NCBI GenBank assembly: GCA_947650285.1
Contig: CANTFL010000086.1
Coordinates: 1,674,001-1,738,000 of the forward strand
Origin: Hyaloperonospora brassicae
Taxonomy: Eukaryota; Oomycota; Peronosporomycetes; Peronosporales; Peronosporaceae
Direction: 5' to 3'
DNA: 64,000 nucleotides
Below the pieces are notes generated by a model. It was not told the DNA's origin. It was given only the letters and a program-made list of their open reading frames with translations, and ran no database searches. Below, piece by piece: positions 20,856 through 31,652 of this stretch. Within the stretch, counting starts at the first letter, position 1, and each line of letters opens with the position of its first letter. Made by a program: the position numbers and the translations under genes.

Positions 20856-23800
20856 TTATCCAAGAGTCACACTCTATAAGGGTGGGCACACGTGGATGGC
20901 GTAAGCCATTCACGTAAAACGGTGTGTGCTGTGTTGAAGCATGCACCGAATTATTGATGGCGAATTCCACCATGGGTAGGAATTCGCTCCAACTCGGAAA
21001 CGAGTGGACATATCCTCGAAGGATCTCTTCGAGGACACGGTTCGCACGTTCCGTCTGACCATCTGTTTCTGGATGGTCAGAAGTGGACATCTTCAACCGT
21101 GTTCCCAGAGTACGGAACACGGTTTGCCAAAATGCCGCCGTGAACCGAGGGTCACGGTCGGATACGAGTTCACGGGGTAACCCGTGGAGTCTAAAGACCG
21201 TGTCTAGAAAGACACGAGCACAACCTTGAGCCTTGATCGACTCAGGGTACAGCAGCAAGATGGACCATCTTGCTGAACCGGTCAACAAACACAAGAATAC
21301 CATTATTCTTGTGAGCGTCTTCGGGAAACCCGAAGACGAAGTCCATTGAAACGGACTGCCAGCACTCTGTCGGAACAGGCAGAGGCTGCAATGGCGCACG
21401 GGATGAAGGACTAGGCTTCACCCGTTGACAAACCTCGCAAGCACGTATGTACTTGCGGACAAACTGATACTGGCGGGGCCAGTAAAAGTCACGACTTACC
21501 GTGAGGTAAGTCTTTTCCCTTCCACGATGGCCGCTTGTTGGGGCATCGTGACACTCGTACATGATGCGCAAACGCAAATCATGATGAGCGGGTACGACGA
21601 CACGAGGCGTGTCGTCGGCAACAGCTGTATAGTACAGCAATCCGTTGCGTGTACTATACCGATCCGATGAGGATCGGTACAAAGCCGGTAAATCCCTCAT
21701 GGATTTACTGGATGGATTCACCAGATGATCCATCAATCGCAGAAGATCCTTATCTTCCGCGTATGCCTTTCGTACGTCGTCAAGTAAACTTGACGACGGG
21801 ACACTGACTGACAGTGTCGCAACAGTGGGCTTATCCTCACTGTTGGATTGTGCGTCCGGCTCGAAATCGGGCCGGCGCGAAAGCGCATCAGCGACGACAT
21901 TGAGTCGTCCTGGTTTATACTCCACGGAGAAGTTATACTCCGCGAAGAAAGACAGCCACCTCGCCATCCTTTGCGAGAGGTGTGGGCTGTTTACGGCCGT
22001 GCGTAATGACGCATGGTCCGTATAGACAACAAACGGTCTATCTCCCAAGAGATAGACGCGAAACTTAGCCAGTGCGTACTTCATGGCAAGGAGTTCCTTG
22101 TCATGCACTGGGTAATTGCGCTCAGCTGCTTGCAGCTGACGCGACTGATAACAGATGACGCGCTCTGAGCCATCTGCATCAAACTGCATTAACGCACAGC
22201 CGATTGCAAAATCGCTGGCGTCACAGACCACATGAAATGGTCTGTCCTGATCTGCAATCGCCAAGATCGGCGATTGCATCAAGCTCTGCTTGATACCTTC
22301 AAAGGAACGCTGGCACTCAGCGTTCCATGACCACTTGACATTTTTCTTGAGCAAGCAAGAAAGATGAACAGTCATCTCGGCGTAGTTGCGCGAGTACTTG
22401 TGCAAGTACGCCGCAAGCCCAAGGAACTTCCTTAGTCCCTTGACATCGACTGGCACTGGCCAGTCGGTGATCGCCTTGATCTTTTCGGGATCAGGGCGTA
22501 CGCCGTGTTTACCCACGATGCACCCAAGAAGTGGTATTTCGCTAGCCGCGAATATACACTTCTTGAGGTTGGCGTACAACTTATACTTGCGCATAAGTTG
22601 AAGAACCTGACGAACGTGAGTTCTGTGAACTTCAACGTCCGTCTTTCCGTCCATAGCCCGGCTATGGACGAACACATCGTCGAAGTAACTCGGTGCGAAG
22701 TCTCGCACCGGTCTCAACAGATTTGTTACACATCTGTTGAACGTTGCAGGGGCATAGCTCAGCCCCTGTGGCATCACTAGCCACTCCCACAGCATACCGC
22801 TGGGGGTACTCACTGCTGTGTACGGGATGTCCCGTTCACGCATGAGGATCTGATAGAACCCATCCATCAGATCTATGGACGAAAAGATGGTACTCTTTGA
22901 CATACCATCTATGATTACGTCCTTCCTCGGTATCGGCGTCTGAGCCGGTACCGTTGCAGCATTCAATTTGTTGAATGCGTGCACTATCCGCCATCCTCCT
23001 GTGGCCTTTCGCACACAGAAGGTCGGAGATCTGTGAGGGGATGTTGATTCCCTCACATGGCCCGCTGCTAAGCGATCGGCAAAGAACTTGTCGATCGCTA
23101 TCACTTGTTCACGAGGCAGTGGCCACTGCTTCATGACACAGTACTTCGAGCCCGGTTTGAGCTCGATCTCGTGTCGAGTGCCTTTGTCCTTAGGCAACTC
23201 GCAAGGCACGGATTTAGGGAACACATCCCTGAATTCGATCAAATCCTTATACAAAGGATTTGCCTGAAGTGACTCCCAGGATTGAGACGCGTATCGCTCA
23301 ATCCGAGTCTTCTCATCGAGGACACTTTCGTCCATCGATGAGCTGCTGAGAACCCGTTCGTTCTCAGCAAATACTGTTGCCGACCGAATATCGGCCACAT
23401 ACTCATCCTCTGTGACGAGTATGCAGATCTGCTTGACTTTGCCACTACGCAGATCACGCAAGAACCGTTTCGGTTCTAGCGTTGGCAACTGAGTTATCTC
23501 CGAAGTCAACTTCGGAGGCACAATCAGATCAAGCGTATTAGCGCCTACGCTTGATCCGTCCTTAACCAAGACGTTCAACGTCTCGGTTTCTTCCTGGGAA
23601 CTTGCTTCCACAGGTTGCTGAGGGCCTGATCCCTCAGCAAGTGACTCTTGAGGAATTCCTTCCTCAAGTACGTGGGGACTTATTCCCTCGACGTCTTCTG
23701 ACTGTGGCTGTGCAACCACAGTCAGGCACCGATCCTCTACGGTCGACTCTCCAGTCGACCTAGGATTTCCATGTTGCCCTTTAAAGGCAACAGGCTTCTT

Positions 23801-24540
23801 ACTTCTAAGATGCTGCCCGCTAGGCATGCATCCATGTCCCGGTCCACTCGACTTATTCGAGTGGTGGACCTTCGGCGCAGCCTGTACATCTGTACAGCCG
23901 CCGGGAGCTTGCTCCACAGTGTAGTGATCAACTACACTGTGATCTTGTGCAGTCGTGCTAACGACCGTACCGCAAGTGAGGCCATCGCACTCACTCGCAG
24001 AACATCCACACGCTTGTGGACGCTCCAAGATGTTCATCAGATGGCCATCTGATGAACAAGCGGCAGGCATCTTCACGGATCGATGCTGCCAGCTCACCCT
24101 TGGCTCGTACTTTCTGAGCCAAGGTAATCCCAGGATGACATCAAATTTGTCATCCAGATCTAGTACGATGAAGTCATCATCGTACTGTTCGCCCTCTAAC
24201 GTGTAGTGGATTCCTACTACACGTTTCTCAACGGTTATCGATGCGCCTGTTGCAAGGCGCACCGTCATCCTCGTGAGGGGAATGTCGCGCTCAACGAACT
24301 TGAGCCTACGACCCTCTAGTGACTGGCGACGAACAAAGTTGTTCGACGCCCCACAGTCTACTAGGGCACGAAGCGACAAATCATTTGTCGCTTCCAACTT
24401 CAAGGTGATGAGCGAAACGTCATCACCAGGTGCAGAGACACACAATGATTGTGTATCTGGAGCAACTTTCGTCAAGAGATTTGCAAATTCTCTTGAGGTT
24501 GCTGGATCAGTAGGGCGCTCCGCCCCTACTGACCCCGACC
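20856..24540 (-). CDS. A1 pol: protease, RT, RNase H, integrase core
   Basis: Unbroken from about 24540 to 21242 (1077 codons from 24475), then one extra base and continuation of the integrase core to the G run. The protease active site is ALVDCGASNNFV, a DCGAS variant in place of the usual DTG/DSG, with ILGLPWLRKY following. RT has KYCVMKQWPLPRE, GGWRIVHAFN, and catalytic YFDD at residues 597-600. RNase H has VVCDASDFAIGCALM (Asp752), TDHASLRTAVNSPHLSQRM and ADALSRRPDF. Integrase has the HHCC finger (CHDAPTSGHRGREKTY, CEVC), MDFVFGF with Asp1045, then SDRDPRF and DGQTERANR past the frame shift. There is no ATG for pol; it is most simply made by a -1 shift from gag (see 24507-24547). Confidence 0.9.
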
Positions 24541-24547
24541 ATTTTTT
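24507..24547 (-). promoter_or_regulatory. Candidate -1 frameshift signal at the gag-pol junction
   Basis: In the gag frame the minus strand reads TCA AAA AAT, a slippery heptamer A-AAA-AAT (24541-24547). Eight bases later a hairpin with 9-bp arms TCAGTAGGG and CCCTACTGA and an 8-base loop follows (24507-24532), covering the gag stop at 24526-24528. A -1 slip enters the pol frame without a stop and runs into the protease. Present in A2 (35901-35941) and A4 (56888-56928). Confidence 0.65.
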
Positions 24548-25681
24548 GATGGTCCGTCTCGCTGTTGCGGCTTCGCAACAGCGCTGGACCCACGCCCATT
24601 GCCCTTTCTGGCAAATGGTCGTCCATTTCGCTCAGTACTGTTTGGTACTGGGCGTGGAGCACTACACTCGTATGCGTAGTGTCCTAACTTCTGACAGCGA
24701 TTGCACTTCTGCAATCGCTTGTTGTTTGAAGAGCGAGGTCTCTCGCTCTCAACATAGCAGAGGTCCATTGGTTCTGGACCTCCGATCTCTTGTCGTCTCG
24801 GTGGACGATAAGAGTTTGAGCTAGCATGAGCCTGTCTCATGCTAAAGTCTTCCTGTTCCGCGGCTGATATCGCTTCTTCCAGCGTATTCAGCTCAAGGCG
24901 GAACAGGTGGCTCCTGACGGGCCCTTCTGCGAGCCCTTGCATGAACACCGTAATCAACGTGTGTTCATGTACTGGGTTGGCAGTTATACTACTCGCAAGG
25001 AGTCGTATATGTTGTGCGTAAGCGTGCACATCACGCTTACCCTGCTTGAGTTTCAGGAGCTCTGAACGAGCCCTGAACTCAGCCCGTGGCGGCTCAAACG
25101 TTTGTCTGAGCCGGGACTTGAAGTCATCTAGCGACCTAAACACGTTTGGGTCGCTACTCTCGAGTCCCAGGGACCAAGTTTTGGCACGCCCTGCCAAGTG
25201 GGTCTGAGCAAATGTGAGTTTCATTTGCTCATCTTCGACGCGACGAGCCCTTAGGGCTCTGTCGAGTTCGACAAACCACAGTAACAGGGAGTCCTCCGGG
25301 ACTCCACTGTACTTGGAGATGTCGACTTTCATGACTTCGGGACGACGCGCATGCGCCGTCCCGCCCACAGCAGCATGGAATTGCTGCTGTCTCAACAGCT
25401 CCGTCTGTTGAGCACCGAGTTCTCTCAACTGCTCGGCCTGTTGAGAGCCTTGCTGGTGAAGCAAGGCTACTTTCTCCCTCTCGATGAGCAAGTTCATTCT
25501 GAATGAACTTGGCTATAGCGGCATGTTGTTGGTCTCTGTCTAGAGACTCCAACATGGCGCTAATGGCGAACTCGCCTACGGTAGAACTCATTCGTTCTAC
25601 CGCACCCCATTCGATGTCACTCAAATGGGTAAACCCTTCACGCGTGGCGTGAAAGGTCTCTTCATCATCCAACATGTTCAT
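24526..25681 (-). pseudogene. A1 gag, one frameshift
   Basis: Starts MNMLDDEETFHATREGFTH at 25681. One extra base near 25487 breaks the frame at IQNELA; the rest (24526-25497) is open. It contains a Gln-rich coiled-coil stretch, HAAVGGTAHARRPEVMKVDI, the capsid core with DDFKSRLRQTFEPP, and a CCHC zinc knuckle CNRCQKLGHYAYEC near the C-terminus, then an Arg/Gly-rich tail. It would form the virus-like particle and bind element RNA. Unlike A2 and A4, A1 keeps Cys where those have TGA after EPMDL. Confidence 0.88.
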
Positions 25682-25715
25682 GTTGGATGTTGTGGTCCTT
25701 GGAAGGACTACAAAG

Positions 25716-25723
25716 TGCTACCA
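25716..25723 (-). promoter_or_regulatory. A1 primer binding site
   Basis: Minus strand TGGTAGCA two bases inside the 5' LTR, the same octamer as in family B, consistent with initiator tRNA-Met. Equivalent sites: A2 37110-37117, A4 58096-58103. Confidence 0.55.
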
Positions 25724-25725
25724 GG

Positions 25726-26120
25726 TGTAACGGGGCACACCCTTGCGTGAACTTAACGCAAGGGATTTGGGTACCCCGACAGGCGTACACGATCTAAACG
25801 AGGAAGCGTAGGATAAGGTAAAAATAAAACTGTTATATTAATATAATTAAGTCTTTTAACAACTGTCTCTATGTTTGACTTGACTTAATTATACTAATAC
25901 AACTGAGTGTATGGTGACGTCTCGTCACCACTCATTGCGCGCGTCTTGCGGCGATTGGTGGGTTGATGTCATCAAGATATCAACCAATGAGCAGACCCTT
26001 TGGTCGACCTCACCAATATCACCACTATCGGTGATATTGTTTAAAGAATATTCAACTTAATATTCTTTATTGTCACTTTCCTTAAAGTGACAATTCCATG
26101 TAAAGGGCTGCCACGTTACA
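25726..26120 (-). repeat. A1 5' LTR
   Basis: 395 bp. The outer end has two changes (GTAAAGGGCTGCCACGTTACA where the other LTR has the intact inverted end); both are shared with the right LTR of A2, showing that the two share a recent source. Confidence 0.92.
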
Positions 26121-29100
26121 GCTGTCGCACACGCACACATGCGCTTCCCCATCGACTTGATCGTTATGTGCTGCAAAGGATGTATAGCTGTATCGAAAGT
26201 GAACATGATCTAGACATGTGGTGCCTGCTCTAGTAGCCCGTGTGATTCTTTGCCACCATGCTACAGGTCGCAAATAGTGAGCTTGCTTGGCACATGCCGG
26301 GTCTTTCATTGACTGGCATGGTGTGGAACGAGTGTTCTGTATCGCAGCTCAGCTCTTGTTGCCAGCTGTGTGTTACTATTGGCGCTACAGCTAATGACTA
26401 CGCCTGCTTGAATGGTAATGGAACGGGCCAAGATGAGTCAAGACACGCGAATGAGCTAGGCAAAGAACATGAGATGGAGGACAAGAGTCCGTTTCTGAGA
26501 CGTGTATCGCTTCACTCACCCTTTCTCCGAAGCGTACTCGCTCCATCGCCGTAGCTTCTTCTTAGTACATTAGATCCAGCAACATGTTACCGGTTGTTGT
26601 GCGGATGATAGCGCCGAATCCAGTGATGAGTAAGCCTGTACGACTAGTCGCGATGGTGTCCTGGTTGTCGTATCCAAGCTCTTTTTGCAGTCGTCGACAA
26701 GCGAGCTCATCGGGCGTAAAGCTGAGCTCTGGCGCTCAGGTTGGTGACGTTCGTAGGATACACCGGTTGTCGGCTACCTGTTCATGACAGAGTGACGAAA
26801 CGAACAGAACCTCGTGAGAACCGAGAGCGTAGATCTGCTGCAGCTGCTTTACGCCAAATCTCACGCCCCATTTTCCGCCACGGGTCTTGCATGGACTGTT
26901 GATCTGTGGGACACGTCTTTCCTTTCCTCGATTGTGAAGTCACTGGAAGTCAACGTGATTGGAGTCACAAGTGTTCTTATCATACGCAATGATGGTCAGG
27001 CCTTGGGGTGTGAGAGTGCAGCTTCAGATCAGGTCTAATCGCCTCGTCTTTCGTTTTAGATGCAATCATTGGAAAAGAGAGGGGTGCACACACGTTTCGT
27101 GATCCCGTCGACGGTACCTCACCCCCATCGACAGTTTCAATACGTTTGCAGGCATCGTCGGACTAGCTACCTGTTGGAGGTCGATTCCAGACAAGTACTG
27201 GTCAATTAACTGAGCCTGCACCGCTCAAGTCGAGGTGCACGCTCAGTCAACTGACTGGAACTATGTCGTGGCAAGCGACTTGTCTACCTAGGGGTCAATT
27301 TGTCGGACGCGCGTTGTCGGCTGAGGACTAGCGCGTAGTTGAGTGACCTATTGCAGATCTCCGATAAATCTGCACGCTGAGCGCGTGTTGTAGGCACCAA
27401 TGTAGCATCAGACGACTTGATGCAGCTCACCCATGCCATGTACACTAGTGCTCAGATCAGCATGGAATCGAGCGTTAGACTGCGTAGCTATGATAAACTG
27501 TGGTGTCTGCAATCTGATGACGATTGCTGATGTCATCTCAAGCAAAGACTCGCACCATCAAGTCGAGTCTTTTTTCGGTCTTACTTGTCTGGATCGCGTC
27601 AAGCACGATAAGCAGTACCTATCTGTTTGCAACAAACGCATGTGAGTTGACCAAGCGTCAGAGGCTATGATGTATTCTTGTAAGCCGATCGCCGATCGAA
27701 TCTTCATTTGACTTGTTATGATGCTGTGAGTAGCGGACACAATGTAAGGATCGATACTGCCACGTCCGTGAAGCAGTTATGTAAAAAGGATTGCAGCCAG
27801 TGATGGTACTGCATCGTGCAGCGCATTGCTGAGTATCTGTGCGTGCTACGGTTTCCACGTCCTCGTCACCAAGCTGGTCAGATACGATTTGACACAGTAT
27901 GGCCTGTGCGCGTACATCGCAGAGAGTGACAAAGCGATCCAAGAGCACATCCGAAGCCAAGACGAGTCCATACAGATTGTCCGGGGTTGCATATTCAGAA
28001 AAACAGGAAAAACAGTGTCCCACGTGGTGGTTAGTACCGGCAGGGCTCCAGACGGAACCGATGGGGCCGTGGCAGCGCACAACAAACACCGGGAAATGTC
28101 ACCAACATCGTCGAAACGGACTGGGCGTGAGCGATACCAGCTTCATCCCCTTAAAGGTGCACCAACACAGCCAGGTAGATCGATGTGCCAGGCATGTGGA
28201 GCGATGTGCTCACTGACAAGACGAAGTGCATGGTCGAGCTCGCACCGTCACGGAACGGTTCAACTGCTCTGGAGACTCAGCGGTATTGTCGCCATCGACG
28301 ACGAGCAGCCCACGCTGTACACGTACACAAGCAGCATCTAGAGTATGACGCTGAGCGGATTCCGGCGAGCATAAATCAGCAGGAAAAGTGCAGGAGGTAC
28401 TATCTCGAGTATATGGACGAGCACAGTCACAAGTCACTAGCGTCGTCACCACGATCAGCATCGACTTCAGAGGCTGGTCTGCAACCGATTCTTCCGACGA
28501 GGCAGCTAGCGAACCAGCAAGCAAACTCAGCACGACAAAGGGTGCGGAGCAGAGGCATAGTGCGCCATGTGCCCGAGTGTCTCGTTCACCTCACGGAAAA
28601 CCCCCAGCAGCGGATTCAGACTCGCAGGTCCGTCGAAACTGTAGACCAGCATTGCGCCAAGTGGCAGCGAAAAGTCAGCAATGCTCAGCAACGTGCTGGA
28701 AACAAAAGCGGCGATAATGTTTGCCGGCATAGCCTGACTGACGATACTCCGCACATTGTCCGACAGCGCGGTATGCGTTCCCGTCAGTGCTTCGCTTCGC
28801 ACAAACGCACGATTGCATCCTCCAGAGCCAATGAGTCGTGGCGGAAACTTAAGTCGCTGAATCAGTCGACACTACGTCCTCATGTGCATCGAGACACTAT
28901 TGTCTTGACCACAGCAAGGGTCCGTAACGTCCAAGTTCAAGTAAGCTAAATACCGCGCTAGTTCTCTAGAGGATTCGTCTTGGTTCATTCGCACACTTGA
29001 CTGTTGATGTGGCCTCCTCTTGTCTAGCTTCGAGTTGACGATTGCTTGTCTTTTATTTCGTAGGAGCCCTGACAACAGCACTGTGCGCGTGGGGGTAGTT

Positions 29101-29304
29101 TTGAAGAGGTGCAACACAAAATGTGACAATTTATTTTGTGCGACTGGGCGTGAGCTGTAATGGACAACTGATAGTCTGATCTGGAAGTGAGATTCTATCA
29201 GACTGCGTGATAAACCTGAACCTTTTAATTAGCTGAAACGCTCAGCAAATTGTACTTTGGCAAAAACCACAGATAATTTCTGTACGGAGCACGCTCTTAC
29301 CAAA
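26121..29304. other. Non-TE DNA flanking A1, first copy
   Basis: Almost identical to 37513-40340 and then about 85% similar to 40340-40675. Frames on both strands are open for up to 250 codons but none has a domain I know and most are broken in the other copy. The best protein-like piece is on the minus strand at 28527-28802 (PANIIAAFVSSTLLSIADF and on), present in both copies; it may be a remnant of a host gene with neighbouring pieces in other frames. Confidence 0.5.
28527..28802 (-). pseudogene. Possible host gene remnant
   Basis: 91-codon minus-strand frame with a hydrophobic, globular-looking composition (SIVSQAMPANIIAAFVSS, SFDGPASLNPLLGVFREV). It has no convincing start and upstream protein-like text lies in another frame (SLALEDAIVRLCEAKH). 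The same frame is open in the duplicate at 39920-40195 with one residue changed. Function unknown. Confidence 0.25.
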
Positions 29305-29737
29305 TGACTGGTTATACCTTGTGTTCATGTAGCACAAGGTGCGTACTTTCGACGTCACGCACACGTGGCATGAGGAAGCGCGAGGAAGTAAACAGAACTA
29401 AACGATCTGTTAAAGGGAAAAGTATAGCTGTGTTTAATATATTTATGTTTTGAATAGACCTTCTTTGTCTTGATCCAACTATATTAAACTACAATCGCCT
29501 ATGCGGGTTTCTCGCTCGACACCCATTGCGCGTCTGGCAGCGATCGGTGGTCAATTTGGTTGATGTAGCGTCTACATCAGCCAATAAGTGGAGCACTCAA
29601 GAATAATACTCTCGGGGGAAATATTCCGCCAACATTACCTCTTCTCGAGTACTGTTGATTGAACACTATCTAAATAGGTAAAATTCAAAAAAATATTTAT
29701 TCGTATCAATTTTATGTTACGGGCTCACTCCGTTACA
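29305..29737 (-). repeat. A2 left LTR, type C
   Basis: Aligns with the solo LTR 6204-6645 over its length (for example the CACCCATTGCGCG and ATGTTACGGGCTCACTCCGTTACA-like ends, here given only in part). The left end is worn and may start a few bases either side. Confidence 0.7.
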
Positions 29738-29924
29738 TCTTCCCCACCCTAAACTAACATTCACTATAGCGAGTGATTTTGACAGTTGGTGTAGCGTGAC
29801 AATTGTTTGAATGCTCTATATGAAAAAGAGCATTTGTAACTTCTGCCTAACTCATCTATGTTTTTGGCGAGTGACAAGTTCGTCCATGCGCTTCGTGTAA
29901 AAGGCCGCCACAGACACGGCTGCA

Positions 29925-31590
29925 TGGATGCGTACAACTGAAGAGCAAGCACGCCAAGAATCATCAGCAGGTGTTCATCGGCTGCTGGTGATAAGAAGCC
30001 TGCAACACCCAATGTTGCAGGCACACATGATCATCCACGTGCAACTTTATTGTCCATACCTAATGCTTTATGTAGTAATACCATGGATGTGGAACCCAAA
30101 ACATCGGCCATATTCCAGGCGAGTCAGATGCTTTGTCCGACTCGGAGTCGCCCAAAAAGATTGGCCGTAAAGCCGTGGGTGCGGAAATGACGGCTGCTGA
30201 GACTCGTTCTATTTTCGACAAGAATCTGCGCCATTAGACGTTCGGCTAATCCGACAAGTCTTAGTACTCTTCGCGTAAATCGTACCGATCGCGCTCGCAT
30301 TCATACGATGTAAGTGCGCACCACGAGGACGTGAGTCGTCGTGATGACGTCGATAAACTTTTTCGGAATAATCGTAGCCGTAGAAATTCCAGTCATTGCG
30401 GCAATCGCAGTACTAGTACATTTGTCGGCACTACGGAGTAGTAGCAGGATCGCAACGTGTTGCGATCTGCTCTAGATAGCAGACAACGGATTCGTTTTCA
30501 ACGCGATTTGAAACAGGTGGTATGGTTGTACTACTTGTATTTATTGGAACATTCTCCTATTCGTCAAGACTCCATGGTCGTGATGTCAATGCGAATGATT
30601 GTCGCATTGAACATGAGTTTTAGATCGATGTCTTTTTAAGACATCGATGGAACCACGGCAACCACAACCGAGGCGACGTTTCGTTGGTGCAGGCGTGTAA
30701 TTCTTTTATCGGCAACAATAAAATGTTTGAGTGTGACACTCGGCTAGGCAAACCTTTTGCAGATTGAAATGAATTTGAACAGAAGTCGCTAATCGGTGCT
30801 AGGTTTCAATTGCACCGATTATATTGAGAGGCAGGTTTGTCTTGCCTCTCTTAAAAAAACTTTCAGAGTTGTGCTGACAACTATTTTCGCGCCCTAGGGA
30901 GGTCTACCTCCCTGATCAGCCTTATTGGAGGGCGCGCATCTCGTATGAGATGCACCAAGAGATTGAGACATTATGAACGCGCCGTGCGTTTGTTCGACGA
31001 TAGCCCTCTATCATCAAAGGCTGCGTCTTGTCGTGCTGATCGACGAAACCGGAACATCCACCATCATTCGAGATCGAGGCTCCCAGCTGTTCCACGAAGG
31101 CGGATACCCCCGCCACTGGACGAGGTAGATCGGCCTTGATCTGAAATTGTCACGGTGGTTTAAGATACGCTCCACAAAGTAGGAGTGATCATCGTGTGAG
31201 TCAATTAAAAGATGTGGAGGAGGAAGGAAACATCCTCCAAATCGTTCGACTCACTATTTCGACCATTTCTGGATGGATCGCGCAACCGCTATATTGCGCG
31301 AGGATTTACAGCATGAGAGAGACAGACGCTCTGCTCTGACCAATACTGTGCAAAAGAGCCGCAAGGATGGTATGGCTGATCGTGCGAAGTCTCGCGCCGA
31401 TTACGCCCTAGCACAGCTTCAGTCCGAACGGGATGTTTGTTCCCTAGTCGAAGAGCTGTTGACAGCTCTCAGTGAGGTCTTAAAATTGCGACAAAAGGCT
31501 TCTTCAAAACGCGTCCAGACTTATTTCCTGGAGCACGAGGTCAAGAATCAGGTGGAGAATTTTGAACGTGGGGGTTATCTTCATCGTTAG
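29925..31590 (+). pseudogene. A2 aORF remnant
   Basis: Decayed plus-strand homologue of the A1 aORF. The C-terminal coiled coil is still open for 105 codons (31273-31590: LREDLQHERDRRSALTNT and on, ending GGYLHR). Over about 72 aligned codons against A1 I count roughly 13 codons with silent change and 23 with replacement, with third positions changed most often. This suggests past constraint on the antisense frame. Confidence 0.55.
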
Positions 31591-31652
31591 AAGAAGGCTC
31601 GAACTAAAGTACATGCGGAGACGCCGCACGTAAAACGTAAAATGCGTACTGA

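Larger units (their letters stand above)
18121..26120 (-). mobile_element. Ty3/gypsy chromovirus, family A copy 1 (A1)
   Basis: 8.0-kb element on the minus strand with LTRs 25726-26120 (5') and 18121-18516 (3') and the perfect target duplication GCTGT (18116-18120 and 26121-26125). Order: gag, protease, RT, RNase H, integrase, chromodomain, then a plus-strand aORF beside the 3' LTR. Pol is the best preserved in the window (1077 codons unbroken), but gag has a +1 insertion near 25487, integrase a +1 near 21245 and a G-run shift at 20850-20855. The whole element is saturated with short inverted repeats (see findings). Confidence 0.95.

Noticed and set aside
21241..22110. Regularly spaced hairpins as a CRISPR array or a run of terminators
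   Set aside because: No repeated unit; each hairpin has its own sequence and lies in a retrotransposon coding frame of a eukaryote.
28185..28949. 254-codon plus-strand frame in the A1 flank
   Set aside because: Opens on GTG, has no domain, and is broken by a one-base difference in the otherwise near-identical copy.
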